From contig JASFHK010000001.1 in assembly GCA_050123275.1 (NCBI GenBank), forward strand, positions 124,001 to 188,000: a stretch of 64,000 bases of DNA. Reading direction: 5' to 3'. Each line of letters opens with the position of its first letter. The first letter of the stretch is position 1. The notes under the pieces were generated by a model, which saw only the letters and a list, made by a program, of their open reading frames with translations, was not told where the DNA came from and did not search any database. Origin of the DNA: E44-bin88 sp050123275. GTDB lineage: Bacteria > Chloroflexota > Dehalococcoidia > Dehalococcoidales > BS750m-G39. This document shows positions 17,051 through 25,550 of the stretch, piece after piece. The position numbers were made by a program, and so were the translations under genes.

Positions 17051-18232
17051 CTATTTGCCTCCGGGTATAACCTTGAACAGAATACGGCTGATAAAGAGTC
17101 CCACCACGGCCACCCCGGCCAGCACGCCCAGCTCCAGCCCCAGCTCGCCCAGCGAGCCGCCCTCGGTGATTACCGTCCGGAAGGCGTCGTTGGCGTAGGT
17201 GTTGATGGAAAACTTGCTCAGGGTGGCGAAAAACGAACCCGGCGTTATTTCGAAGAAGGTGCCGCCCAGCATAACCATGACCATGGTGAAAAAGACGCCG
17301 ATCCAGGTGGCGCCGTCCTCGCTGCGGGCGATGGTGGCGATAATCAGCCCCAGAGAGCTGGCGGCGGCGGCGAAAACAATAGCGATGACCAGGCACCCCA
17401 GGAAGGATAAAGGCGTGAAAAGCTGGAAGACGGCGTATGCCAAAGCCAGCAGTATCACCGTTTGCACGAAGCCGCGCGCAATGTTGGAGAGGAACTTGCC
17501 GAAGAAAAGCTCGCCCACGGTGAGGCGGGTGGTGAGCAGCCTTTCCAGCGTCCCCTTTTTGCGCTCCTCGACGATAACCCGGGCGCTCATGGTGATGGCG
17601 AAGAGGACGAACATGGTGACCACGCCCGGCAAAAAGAGGTTGACCGGGTCGGGGCTGGTACCCACCGTCTGCTCGTAGACCTCGACGGTGGGCTGCGCCC
17701 TTTCCTCGCCGAGGTATTTGGCCACGGTGACGTTGATTTGCTCCTGAGGGACGTCGTAAGGGGCCAGGGCTTGGCTCACCTGGCTGTAGACCTGGAACTC
17801 CTGGTTCATCTGCTCGGCGACGCCATAGGCCATGCTGGCCACTATTTGCCCCTCGTCCCCGCCGTTACCCCGCTGTTTGAAGAGCAGTTGCGCCGGCTCG
17901 CCCGCCTCCAGGTTGGCGGAAAAGTCGGCGGGTATGTAAATGACCGTCAGCAGGTCGGAATCGTCCAGCTTTTCCCGGGCGTCCTCGGCGCTGTGTATCT
18001 CGACATCCAGCACGTCGATGGCTTCGAGTTGCTCCAGGAATTCGGTTGCGTAAACGCCGCCCTCGTCCTCGTTGACCACGTGGGCGGTGCCGTGAAAGAG
18101 GGTCATGCCGCCGAAGGCGAAATACATCAGGGCGAAGATGATCACGGGTAAAAGCAGGCTGAAGGCGAGGTCACCTCTGTCCCGCAGGTAGGAACGGACT
18201 TCCTTTAAGGCGACGGTAAAGGCTCTGTTCAT
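17051..18232 (-). CDS. ABC-2 type transporter permease
   Basis: The 393-residue permease is a distant paralogue of its neighbour, with the same plan: one TM segment near residues 20-42, an outside domain, then VVTMFVLFAITMSARVIVEERKKGTLERLLTTRLTVGELFFGKF and four more TM segments. Two unequal permeases plus one ATPase suggest a heterodimeric exporter. It starts four bases after the ATPase gene, so the three are translationally linked. Confidence 0.92.
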   Translation of the reverse strand: MNRAFTVALKEVRSYLRDRGDLAFSLLLPVIIFALMYFAFGGMTLFHGTAHVVNEDEGGVYATEFLEQLEAIDVLDVEIHSAEDAREKLDDSDLLTVIYIPADFSANLEAGEPAQLLFKQRGNGGDEGQIVASMAYGVAEQMNQEFQVYSQVSQALAPYDVPQEQINVTVAKYLGEERAQPTVEVYEQTVGTSPDPVNLFLPGVVTMFVLFAITMSARVIVEERKKGTLERLLTTRLTVGELFFGKFLSNIARGFVQTVILLALAYAVFQLFTPLSFLGCLVIAIVFAAAASSLGLIIATIARSEDGATWIGVFFTMVMVMLGGTFFEITPGSFFATLSKFSINTYANDAFRTVITEGGSLGELGLELGVLAGVAVVGLFISRILFKVIPGGK

Positions 18233-18236
18233 ATCG

Positions 18237-18986
18237 CTAATCGCGGAGGCTGCGCCCGGTCAGATTCAGGAAAACGTCTTCCAGCGTTACCTTGTCCGGC
18301 GACCCTATCTTTTTCTTGAGGTTATGTGGGGTGTCCAGGGCGATTATCTGCCCGCCGTCGATGATAGCCACGCGGTGGCAGAGGCGGTTGGCCTCTTCCA
18401 TGTAATGGGTGGTATAAAGAATGGTCATGCCTCCGTCCCGCAACCCCTCGATGGTCTCGTAGATGTTGTTGCGCGACTGGGGGTCGATGCCCACCGTGGG
18501 CTCGTCGAGGAAGAGCATTTTGGGGTTGCCCATGAGGGCGATGGCCAGGTTGATGCGCCGCTTCATGCCGCCGGAGAACTTGGCGATGCGGCCCTTGGTC
18601 CTCTTTTCCAGCCCCATCATCTTGAGGTGCTCCATCGCCTGGGCCCTGGCTTCCTTGCCGCCCAGCCCCGCCATCCGCCCGAAAAAGACCATGTTTTCCA
18701 GCGAGGAGAGGTCTTCGTAGAGGGCCAGTTCCTGGGGGCAGACCCCGATGAGGGCGCGCACGGCTTCGGCTTCGCGCTTGATGGAGTGCCCGCCCACGGT
18801 GACGTCGCCCTGGTCTGGTTCCAGAACGGTGGAAAGCATGCGGATGGTGGTCGTCTTGCCGGCGCCGTTGGGCCCCAGCAGCCCGAAGATTTCCCCTTTA
18901 TGGATGGTGAAGGAAACGCCGTTGACGGCTTTGTGCTCGTTAAAGCTCTTCTGCAGGTCGGTAGCTACCAGGAACTCTTCAGCCAT
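18237..18986 (-). CDS. ABC transporter ATP-binding protein
   Basis: The 249-residue ATPase has Walker A GPNGAGKTT (about residue 38), signature FSGGMKRR, and Walker B MLFLDEPTVGID, with the H-loop in YTTHYMEEA. It is a DrrA/NatA-like subunit that drives the two permeases encoded next. A strong promoter on the - strand lies about 50 bases upstream. The start ATG follows GAGGGGGAAGACT. Substrate is unknown. Confidence 0.95.
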   Translation of the reverse strand: MAEEFLVATDLQKSFNEHKAVNGVSFTIHKGEIFGLLGPNGAGKTTTIRMLSTVLEPDQGDVTVGGHSIKREAEAVRALIGVCPQELALYEDLSSLENMVFFGRMAGLGGKEARAQAMEHLKMMGLEKRTKGRIAKFSGGMKRRINLAIALMGNPKMLFLDEPTVGIDPQSRNNIYETIEGLRDGGMTILYTTHYMEEANRLCHRVAIIDGGQIIALDTPHNLKKKIGSPDKVTLEDVFLNLTGRSLRD

Positions 18987-19033
18987 AGTCTTCCCCCTCG
19001 TCGGCGGGTTATAGCGGGAATCGCTTTTGCCCG

Positions 19034-19062
19034 ATTATATATCGTAATTCTAGGGTTATCAA
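19034..19062 (-). promoter_or_regulatory. Promoter of the ABC exporter operon
   Basis: On the - strand TTGATA (complement of 19057-19062), exactly 17 bases, TATAAT (complement of 19034-19039). It separates the exporter operon from the radical SAM gene just upstream. Confidence 0.75.
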
Positions 19063-19074
19063 GCCTGCCTGCGC

Positions 19075-20202
19075 CTAGATAAAGCGTTCCATGAGGGAGT
19101 AGATTATCTCTTCGTCAACCTTGCCGTCCTTGGCCACCCGGGCTACGGCCTGTGCCACCAGCCCGTGTTTGCCGGCGTCGTTGAGGTCGTCCAGCGTGGC
19201 ATAAACGCCCATCCTTCTCCCCAGCCGGAAGTTCTGTCTCTCCTCGTCGGCAAGGCTCTGGTAGCGGGCGATGACGGCCAGCATGTCGTCTTTGGCTTCG
19301 GGCAACTGCCCCTCGATTTCCTGGAGCAGGTTGGTGATGTGGTCGCTGACAAAATAGGATTTACAGTTCAGGTTCTCGATTAAGAGCTTTTCCTCGGCGA
19401 CAATCTCCTCGTCGGTGGCGCGGACGAACTTGCCCTCTTTGACCTCTTCGTAGAGGGGCATGCCCTCTTTTATGGTCAGCGTGCGCACCCGGATGAAGTC
19501 GGCGTTTATTTGGCTCAAGACCTTGCCCGTCTCGGTGGCGTGCTCCCGCCACCGCTGGTGTCCCCCCATCCCCTGAAGCACGTATTCCGAGAGCGAAATG
19601 CCCGAGGCGACCACGTTCTTACCCCCGGCGATGTGGTCGGCGGCGGTCACCCCCTTGTCCATGTAGGCCAGTATGGGGTCGTAGCCCGATTCCAGGCCGA
19701 TGTGCAGCCGGTCCAGCCCGGCCTCATGCAGCGCCTTGAGCTCGTCCAGCTTCTTCTTGGCGGCGGTCTTGGAACGGCCGTAGCTGGTGATGCGGGTAAT
19801 GCTGGGCAGTGTTTCCTTGAGGAATTTGATGACCTCGACCAGGTCTTTGGTGGGCATAATCAGGGTGTTGGCGTCCTGGAGGAAGGCGCTGGTGCCCCCG
19901 TGGTAGAGCCAGAGAGCGACGTTGAAGTGGGTCTCGCTCAAGGGGTTGTTTAATATCGAAACGGCGGCGGCTTCCAGTCCCCCCGCGCGCCCCGCCGCCT
20001 CCAGCAGCTGGTCCTGAATGGCCTTGACGTTGAGGATTTCCTGCTTGATATCGGCTACCGGCCTCAGCTCGAACCTCTGGCCTTTGTAAATGTGGCAGAA
20101 CTTGCAGCGGTTCCAGGAGCAGTTGCGGGTCACCCGGAGCAGCAAAGAGGTCGCCTCGCTGGGCGGCCTGATGGGCCCCAGTTCGAGAGCGTCAATGGTC
20201 AC
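19075..20202 (-). CDS. Radical SAM protein with CX4CX2C cluster motif
   Basis: The 375-residue protein has a radical SAM core beginning RVTRNCSWNRCKFCHIYKG. The cysteines read CX4CX2C, one residue longer than the usual CX3CX2C. Later segments GLDRLHIGLESGYDPIL and RVRTLTIKEGMPLYEE follow the Elp3/MiaB/NifB-type barrel. No methylthiotransferase TRAM, B12-binding or SPASM domain is visible. Function is unknown. It follows the metallo-beta-lactamase gene by nine bases, and the pair appears to be one operon. Confidence 0.88.
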   Translation of the reverse strand: MTIDALELGPIRPPSEATSLLLRVTRNCSWNRCKFCHIYKGQRFELRPVADIKQEILNVKAIQDQLLEAAGRAGGLEAAAVSILNNPLSETHFNVALWLYHGGTSAFLQDANTLIMPTKDLVEVIKFLKETLPSITRITSYGRSKTAAKKKLDELKALHEAGLDRLHIGLESGYDPILAYMDKGVTAADHIAGGKNVVASGISLSEYVLQGMGGHQRWREHATETGKVLSQINADFIRVRTLTIKEGMPLYEEVKEGKFVRATDEEIVAEEKLLIENLNCKSYFVSDHITNLLQEIEGQLPEAKDDMLAVIARYQSLADEERQNFRLGRRMGVYATLDDLNDAGKHGLVAQAVARVAKDGKVDEEIIYSLMERFI

Positions 20203-20211
20203 GGGCGCCCC

Positions 20212-20874
20212 CTAAAGATAGCCGAAGACATACTTTTTGATGAATTCAAAGTTATTCTGTACGTTTTGCTTGCCGACGACGATGTTCATGTGCCCCGGCA
20301 GCAGGTACTCGACGTCGAGCTGGGACAGCCTCTCGATGGAGGCCTTGAGCTGGTCGGCGCTGCCCCCGGGCAGGTCCACCCGACCCGTGTTCTGGTTGAA
20401 GATAACGTCGCCGCAGATGAGCGCCTTTTCCGAGGGGATATAAAAACAGACGCTGTCCAGCGAGTGACCCGGGGAGGGGATAAGCTCGATTTCGGTCTCG
20501 CCCAGCTTGAATTTGGCGCTGTCCATCAGCCTGTCCTCGGTGAACTCGGAGGCTTCGACGCCGAAGAACTGCGCCGTCTGGACGGCGGCGACTTGCCCCT
20601 GCTCCTTTTGCACCGGGTGGAGCAATATCTCCGCCTCGGAGAGGTTCTTGAAGGGCTCGTTGGCCCAGCAATGGTCGCCGTGGAGGTGGGTGTTGGCGAT
20701 GAAATCTATATCCTTGGGGTCGATGCCGTCGCGGTTCATTTCCTCGACCAGCGCCGGCAGGAATTGCGTCAGGCCCGGGTCGATGAGAAGGCATTGATTA
20801 TCCTTAACCACGTAGGTGTTGCAGTCCATCATCCCTTTTTCCGAAAAAAAGTATAATTTTTTGGTTAGCTCCAT
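20212..20874 (-). CDS. Metallo-beta-lactamase fold hydrolase
   Basis: The 220-residue protein has the metal-binding motif NTHLHGDHCWAN (HXHXDH), a further His in SPGHSLDSVCFY and Asp in ICGDVIF, and a final His in LPGHMN. This is a complete two-metal site of the glyoxalase II/MBL family. The substrate is unknown. It is the first gene of a two-gene operon with the radical SAM protein, reading from a promoter that overlaps the one for the divergent small membrane protein. Confidence 0.92.
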   Translation of the reverse strand: MELTKKLYFFSEKGMMDCNTYVVKDNQCLLIDPGLTQFLPALVEEMNRDGIDPKDIDFIANTHLHGDHCWANEPFKNLSEAEILLHPVQKEQGQVAAVQTAQFFGVEASEFTEDRLMDSAKFKLGETEIELIPSPGHSLDSVCFYIPSEKALICGDVIFNQNTGRVDLPGGSADQLKASIERLSQLDVEYLLPGHMNIVVGKQNVQNNFEFIKKYVFGYL

Positions 20875-20895
20875 AGAATTTCTACCTCTAATCTA

Positions 20896-20924
20896 TTGAC
20901 TTGGTCTATTCGTCGCCTTATTAT
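20896..20924 (+). promoter_or_regulatory. Promoter for the small membrane protein and DUF167 genes
   Basis: TTGACT (20896-20901), 17 bases, TATTAT (20919-20924). Its -10 box occupies the same bases as the -10 of the opposite-strand promoter. Confidence 0.65.
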
Positions 20925-20949
20925 ATAGCAATCACGACGGGTTCTTCAA
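20920..20949 (-). promoter_or_regulatory. Promoter for the MBL and radical SAM genes
   Basis: On the - strand TTGAAG (complement of 20944-20949), 18 bases, TATAAT (complement of 20920-20925). The RNA would start near 20913, 40 bases before the MBL start. Confidence 0.65.
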
Positions 20950-20986
20950 CGAGCCCCGTGGCTCACAGAAAGGAGGTTATCAAGGT

Positions 20987-21160
20987 ATGCTTTGCGCTAT
21001 TATTAACATCCTGGCTGGGCTGTGTGGCGTGATGGGTATCCTCACTGCCGCCGACGTTTTGGAGCCGCTGATGACGCAGATGGGCTATCTGTTCTGGTTC
21101 GTGCTCGCTGCCCTTCTCTTCCTGGCCACTATCGCCATTAACGTTGGTCGTAACGAATAA
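20987..21160 (+). CDS. 57-residue membrane protein
   Basis: This short gene encodes MLCAIINILAGLCGVMG and continues to a second hydrophobic stretch YLFWFVLAALLFLATIAINV, ending in GRNE. The two TM segments are at about residues 3-21 and 33-53. The ATG follows AAAGGAGGTTATCAAGGT, a strong ribosome-binding site, and a promoter lies 60 bases upstream, so it is very probably real. Family and function are not recognised. DUF167 follows after 18 bases. Confidence 0.8.
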   Translation: MLCAIINILAGLCGVMGILTAADVLEPLMTQMGYLFWFVLAALLFLATIAINVGRNE

Positions 21161-21178
21161 GCTGATCTAAAGATTATC

Positions 21179-21460
21179 GTGTCTCTTTCGGAAAGCGGGG
21201 TCGAGCTTCAACTACGCGTCTCCCCCAACGCCGCCAGAAACGAACTGGCCGGCTGTGTTGAGGGGGTATGGTGGGTGAAGGTGGCGGCTCCGCCGGTAAG
21301 GGGCAAAGCCAACCAAGAGTTAATCGCCTTTCTCGCCCGCAAACTGGGCCTGAGCAAAGGCGATTTAACTATTCTCAAGGGCCACACCTCGCGCAGCAAG
21401 GTGGTGGCGGTCAGAGGCCTGACACGGGAAGAGCTTAGCCGTCGGCTCTCAACCGGCTAA
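21179..21460 (+). CDS. DUF167 (YggU) family protein
   Basis: The 93-residue protein has the DUF167 motifs LRVSPNAARNEL, VKVAAPPVRGKANQELIAFLA and LSKGDLTILKGHTSRSKVVAV. The family is widespread, small and alpha/beta; its function is not established, although members often neighbour yggT and cell-division genes. The start is GTG at 21179 with a weak ribosome-binding site, probably coupled to the upstream small membrane protein. Confidence 0.92.
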   Translation: MSLSESGVELQLRVSPNAARNELAGCVEGVWWVKVAAPPVRGKANQELIAFLARKLGLSKGDLTILKGHTSRSKVVAVRGLTREELSRRLSTG

Positions 21461-21494
21461 GCCCTTCCCGATATCTTTTCTTTGGTTTCCTTAG

Positions 21495-22433
21495 TTATTT
21501 ATTGGCTTGCTTGCGCTTGTGGCGCCGCCAGAGGAAAATTCCTAAAGCTGTGCCCCAGATGGGGATGAAGATCAAAATCCAGATGAGGATGGTGCCCAGC
21601 ACCTGTCCCGCCGTAACCAGCCCCCGCGCCGCCGACTTGAGCACTTCCAGCGCGCTCCAGCCGACGCGTACCAGCGGCTTGTCCGTGGTCTCGGGCTCCA
21701 GGTAGACCGAAATCATACTGGTCGAGGTGGTCTGCTCCAGATACTGTATCCGGCCCTTGAGTTGCTCTATCTCCTCGCGTATCCGCGTCAGGTAGCTATA
21801 GATGCTTAAGGTATCTTCCACGTCTTCGGCCTTGTCCAGCAGCACCAGGTATTGCTGCTCGGTGGCTTCGGCGTTTTCCAGCCTGGCCTGAAGGTCGATA
21901 TACTCCTCGGTGACGTCATATGCGGAGGTCTGCTCCGATTCCACCCTCACCGCCAGGTCGTGCAGTTGCTCCAGCGCCGTGTCGAACTTGTCTTCGGGCA
22001 CGCGGAAGGTAATCCAGCCCCTTGTCTCCTCTTCTTCCCCGGAGATATAAGACGATACCACCCAGCCGCCGAAGGCCGACGCCATCTGGGTTATGCTCTC
22101 CAGTGACTGCTCGATGTCCTCCACTACCAGCGAAATATCGCCGTTGCGGACTATCATCCGCTCCACGGAGTCTATGTCCACCAGCGAGCTGGGAGTGGTT
22201 TCTTCGTCGTAGTATTCGACACCCCCGTCGTAGCTCTTGCTTTCGCCGCTCCCCGGCGTCGAGGGCTCTGTCGGCGGCATCGGCACCGACGGGCTGCTAA
22301 CGTATTCCTCCGTGGCCTGGTCGCCGTTCCAGCCCGGGCTGGCGTGGTTGGCGTCTTCCCCCGCGCAGGCGGCGAGCGGCACCAGCACCAGAACCGCGGC
22401 TAACAGACCGATTATCAGCTTTTTCATAAGCAA
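21495..22433 (-). CDS. DUF4349 lipoprotein
   Basis: The 312-residue protein has a lipoprotein signal (LIIGLLAAVLVLVPLAAC), a Pro/Ser-rich linker, and the DUF4349 domain (MIVRNGDISLVVEDIEQSL, AFGGWVVSS, EEYIDLQARLENAEATEQQYL). It carries a coiled coil at about residues 180-235 and a C-terminal TM segment (about 270-300) with a basic tail. It should be anchored at both ends, with its coiled coil outside. The family is unassigned in function. Confidence 0.9.
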   Translation of the reverse strand: MLMKKLIIGLLAAVLVLVPLAACAGEDANHASPGWNGDQATEEYVSSPSVPMPPTEPSTPGSGESKSYDGGVEYYDEETTPSSLVDIDSVERMIVRNGDISLVVEDIEQSLESITQMASAFGGWVVSSYISGEEEETRGWITFRVPEDKFDTALEQLHDLAVRVESEQTSAYDVTEEYIDLQARLENAEATEQQYLVLLDKAEDVEDTLSIYSYLTRIREEIEQLKGRIQYLEQTTSTSMISVYLEPETTDKPLVRVGWSALEVLKSAARGLVTAGQVLGTILIWILIFIPIWGTALGIFLWRRHKRKQANK

Positions 22434-22524
22434 GGTACCCCTTTCGCTATCTCTCTCTTTACTATACTATAACGCAGAGCCGACTAAAAGGTTAGGGGTT
22501 GGGGTGAAAATAAAATAACAGAAA

Positions 22525-22550
22525 GCGGCTGGCGGTTAACCGCCAGCCGC
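22525..22550 (-). terminator. Terminator after comEC
   Basis: A perfect 26-base palindrome (GCGGCTGGCGGTT and its complement). On the - strand it is followed by a T-rich stretch (CTTTCTGTTATTTTATTTT), so it should stop transcription coming from comEC. Confidence 0.75.
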
Positions 22551-22573
22551 CCCTTTATGCAACCCTTTACCCT

Positions 22574-22720
22574 TTAGGGCTCGGTAACGACCACGTTGTC
22601 GTAACCGACCTCGGTGTACGAGCCCGAGAGCGCATTGGCGGCAAGGGTGATATCGCCGCCGCTGAAGGTGCTGTCGTAGACGGTGTCCAGCAGGTGCCCG
22701 TTGACGTAAAGACTAAGACC
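22574..22720 (-). pseudogene. Out-of-frame LamG-like C-terminal segment fused to comEC
   Basis: Directly after (and overlapping by eight bases) the comEC stop, the +1 frame encodes 48 residues, GLSLYVNGHLLDTVYDSTF to EVGYDNVVVTEP, then TAA. This matches the last two strands of LamG/concanavalin-like domains. It has no start codon or ribosome-binding site of its own. It looks like the tail of another gene joined here, or a frameshifted extension of ComEC. Confidence 0.6.
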
Positions 22721-25121
22721 CGTCCGCCCTTACCCACAGCCTCTCCCCGTCGGTGATGAACTCTATGGTGCCCAGCTCGTCGGTGCGATAGACATTGGCT
22801 GCTCCCAGGCTCTCTTCCAGGCTGGCCACCACCCCGCCGTGAGGGTGGCCGTAGGGGTTGGGCCCCACCGAGATAACCGCCACCTCGGGGGCAGCCGCCG
22901 CCAGGAAATCCTGGCTGGTGGAGGTGAGTGAGCCGCTGTGCCCCACCTTGAGCACGGTGCTGCCCAGCCCGGCGCCGCGGGCGATGAGCCCCAGCTCGGC
23001 CTCCAGCTCAATATCCCCGGTGAGCAAAAAGCTGACCTCTCCCATGACGAGCCGCAAGACGGCGCTGTTATTGTTCAGGTCGGAGTTGGTGCCCTCGAGC
23101 AATGTCGCCGGCGGGTTGAGCACGGCCATGGTCGCCCCGTCTCCCAGCACCACCCCCTGCCCGGCCCGGGCTACGGTGATGGGTATGTCGTTGGCCTCGA
23201 TCAGGGCTTGCCATTCGTCGTAAAGGGCCGAGCCGTATTCCAGGTCGGGGTGGAGCACCCGTTCCACCTCATAGCGCTCCAGCACCTCGACCAGCCCGCC
23301 GAGGTGGTCTTCGTGGGGGTGGGTCAGCACCACCAGCTCTATGGTGCGGTCCCAGAAGGGCATCCGCTCGCCCAGCTCCAGCGCCAGCGCCCGCGGGTTG
23401 GGGCCGCCATCGATGAGCACCTGCTGGTGGCCCCGCTGCACCAGTATGGCGTCGCCCTGCCCGACATCCAGAAAGCTGACGTGAAGCTTGTCGTCGGGCA
23501 TAGCTACCGCCGCCGCCGTTACCAGCACGGCCAGTACGGCCAGCGGCGGTACCACCCATTTCCAGGGCAGGCGGCAAAAGCCCCTCGCCCCCGCCCCCAG
23601 CCAACTTTTGACCTTTTCCCGCCAGTCCCGCCGGCGGATAAGCCCGATGGCGATAGCCAGGGCGACGTAATAGACGACGATGAAAGCGGGGCTTATCGAG
23701 GCGACCTCTACCGAGGAGAAGGGCAGGGCGGCGAAGCCGCCGGCGATAACGAGCATGTAAGAGCTAAAGACCCAGCTGACCCAGCCGATGGCCTGGGCCA
23801 CGGGCACCAGTAACAGCCCCAAAATACCCGCCGCCGCCCCGAGGACGATGATAAAAGGCAGCGCCGGAGCCGCCAGCAGCGTGGCCAGCGGCCCCACCAG
23901 CGAGACGACGCCGAAATAATAGGCAATCAGGGGCCAGACGGCGATGACGGCGGCCAGAGTCACCGCCAGCCCGTCGCTGACTATATTGGCTATGTTGGCT
24001 ATACTCCTCTCCTTCAGCCCGGCTTTGACCACCCTCTGTCCCAGCCCTATCAGCGGCGGCGCGATGAAAATCAGTCCGGCCATGGCGGCGAAGCTAAGCT
24101 GGAAGGCGGCGTCGAAGACGATGGGCGGGTCTAGCCCCACCATCACCGCCGCGGCCAGCGCCAGCGAGGTGACGGCGGTGCGCTGTCTCCCCATTAGCTC
24201 GGCGCTCAAGAAGAGGCTGGCCATAATCGCCCCTCTGACCACGGGCGGGTTGAAGCCGGTGATGATGGCGTAGAGCCAGATGACGCCCAGCGCCAGCCAT
24301 ATGTAGATGAAACGCCTCCTGCCGAAAAGCCAGATGCCGACGCTGAGCAGAATGCCGGCCATGATGCTCAAATGCAGCCCGGAGATAGCCAGCAAATGGG
24401 CGGTGCCGGTGCGGGCGAAATCGTCCTTAACGTCCTGGGGGATGTTCTCCCGTATGCCGAGCAGGACGCCCTGAGTCAGCGACGCCTGCGGCTCGGGCAT
24501 GACACGCTCCAGGCTGTCGGCGAGGCTGTGCCGGAAAGAATAAATCCACTCCAGCGGTTTGGCCCCCTGTCCTGTCTCCAAAACCTCGATATCCGCCGAA
24601 CGATAAAAACGCATGGTGGCGTAGATACCCTGGTGCTCCAGGTAGCCCGTGTAATCGAAATCGCCGAAAGATTGCGGCGCTTCCAGCTCCCCCGTTACCG
24701 CCAGCACATCGCCATACTGGTATTCGGGGTAGCGGGGGAGGAAGAGCAGGACATCGCCTTCCACCGCCCGCCGTTCCCCGTTTTCCGGCTCTATAGCGCT
24801 CAGCGAAAGCCTGACCTGGGTGGCGCTGTCCCCGACCTCGGGGTCGGCGCTGACCATCCCCTCGATAACGACTTCCTGCCCGTTATAAGACTTTACGTGG
24901 CTGCCGTCTTCGGGGGGCAGGTTGGACTGGTAGCACATGGCCCCGCCCAGAAAGGCAATCAGGCAGGCGGCGCCGACGATTATCGGCTTGCGCCAGCGGG
25001 GAAGGAAAAAGAGGCAGAGAAGGGGAGCCAGACCGATAAAGATAAGGGCGGAGTGGGGGGCGAATAGCGACCCCAGGAGGATACCGGCTATCCAGGCAGC
25101 GCTGATGTAGATAAGCGCCAA
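22713..25121 (-). CDS. comEC: Competence protein ComEC/Rec2 (DNA uptake channel)
   Basis: The 802-residue protein has N-terminal TM segments and an OB-like region (YNGQEVVIEGMVSADPEVG). The competence core follows (TGTAHLLAISGLHLSIMAGIL and FNPPVVRGAIMASLFL) with about ten TM segments, then a C-terminal metallo-beta-lactamase domain (DVGQGDAILVQ near residue 553, LTHPHEDHLGG near 600). ComEC transports single-stranded DNA into the cell. The TTG start follows GAAGGGAAGG. The normal protein should end near GERLWV; here it adds RADGS and stops, with a LamG-like tail in the next frame. Confidence 0.95.
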   Translation of the reverse strand: MALIYISAAWIAGILLGSLFAPHSALIFIGLAPLLCLFFLPRWRKPIIVGAACLIAFLGGAMCYQSNLPPEDGSHVKSYNGQEVVIEGMVSADPEVGDSATQVRLSLSAIEPENGERRAVEGDVLLFLPRYPEYQYGDVLAVTGELEAPQSFGDFDYTGYLEHQGIYATMRFYRSADIEVLETGQGAKPLEWIYSFRHSLADSLERVMPEPQASLTQGVLLGIRENIPQDVKDDFARTGTAHLLAISGLHLSIMAGILLSVGIWLFGRRRFIYIWLALGVIWLYAIITGFNPPVVRGAIMASLFLSAELMGRQRTAVTSLALAAAVMVGLDPPIVFDAAFQLSFAAMAGLIFIAPPLIGLGQRVVKAGLKERSIANIANIVSDGLAVTLAAVIAVWPLIAYYFGVVSLVGPLATLLAAPALPFIIVLGAAAGILGLLLVPVAQAIGWVSWVFSSYMLVIAGGFAALPFSSVEVASISPAFIVVYYVALAIAIGLIRRRDWREKVKSWLGAGARGFCRLPWKWVVPPLAVLAVLVTAAAVAMPDDKLHVSFLDVGQGDAILVQRGHQQVLIDGGPNPRALALELGERMPFWDRTIELVVLTHPHEDHLGGLVEVLERYEVERVLHPDLEYGSALYDEWQALIEANDIPITVARAGQGVVLGDGATMAVLNPPATLLEGTNSDLNNNSAVLRLVMGEVSFLLTGDIELEAELGLIARGAGLGSTVLKVGHSGSLTSTSQDFLAAAAPEVAVISVGPNPYGHPHGGVVASLEESLGAANVYRTDELGTIEFITDGERLWVRADGS

Positions 25122-25139
25122 CGGCCTTCCCTTCGCTTT

Positions 25140-25511
25140 TTAATCGCTTACGGTAAGCATGTCCTTAAAGTTCTGGTACATGGACGTGCTGATGCCGGGG
25201 ACGTTGGTTATCTCGTAGGTGTTGCTGAAATAGCCGTGCTGCTGCCGGTAATCGATGATGGCCTGCGCCTTGGAGGGGCCGATGCCGGGCAGCGCCTCCA
25301 GCAGCCAGGCTTCGGCGCGGTTGATGTCTATCTTTTGGGAGTCGGCTTCGCTGACGGTGCCCCCGGCGTCGGGCGACGCCTCCGCCAGAATAATCTCTAC
25401 GGGATCGGCGGGGCGGTAGTGTTGCCAGACGATGACCCCCCCGATAACGATGACGACGATAAGCGAGAGGGTAACCAGCGCCCAGAATTTGTCGCGCCCG
25501 CCTGTAGCCAC
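25140..25511 (-). CDS. ComEA-like helix-hairpin-helix DNA-binding protein
   Basis: The 123-residue protein has an N-terminal TM segment (about residues 9-29) and a C-terminal pair of helix-hairpin-helix motifs (DINRAEAWLLEALPGIGPSKAQAIIDYR and FSNTYEITNVPGIS). In naturally transformable bacteria ComEA is the membrane-bound receptor that hands double-stranded DNA to ComEC. The SLBB-like domain of longer ComEA proteins is not present. The GTG start follows AGGAGGCTTCCC. It lies 18 bases upstream of comEC on the same strand. Confidence 0.9.
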   Translation of the reverse strand: MATGGRDKFWALVTLSLIVVIVIGGVIVWQHYRPADPVEIILAEASPDAGGTVSEADSQKIDINRAEAWLLEALPGIGPSKAQAIIDYRQQHGYFSNTYEITNVPGISTSMYQNFKDMLTVSD

Positions 25512-25550
25512 GGGAAGCCTCCTGGTGTTAGCTTCACCGGGTATGACTTA

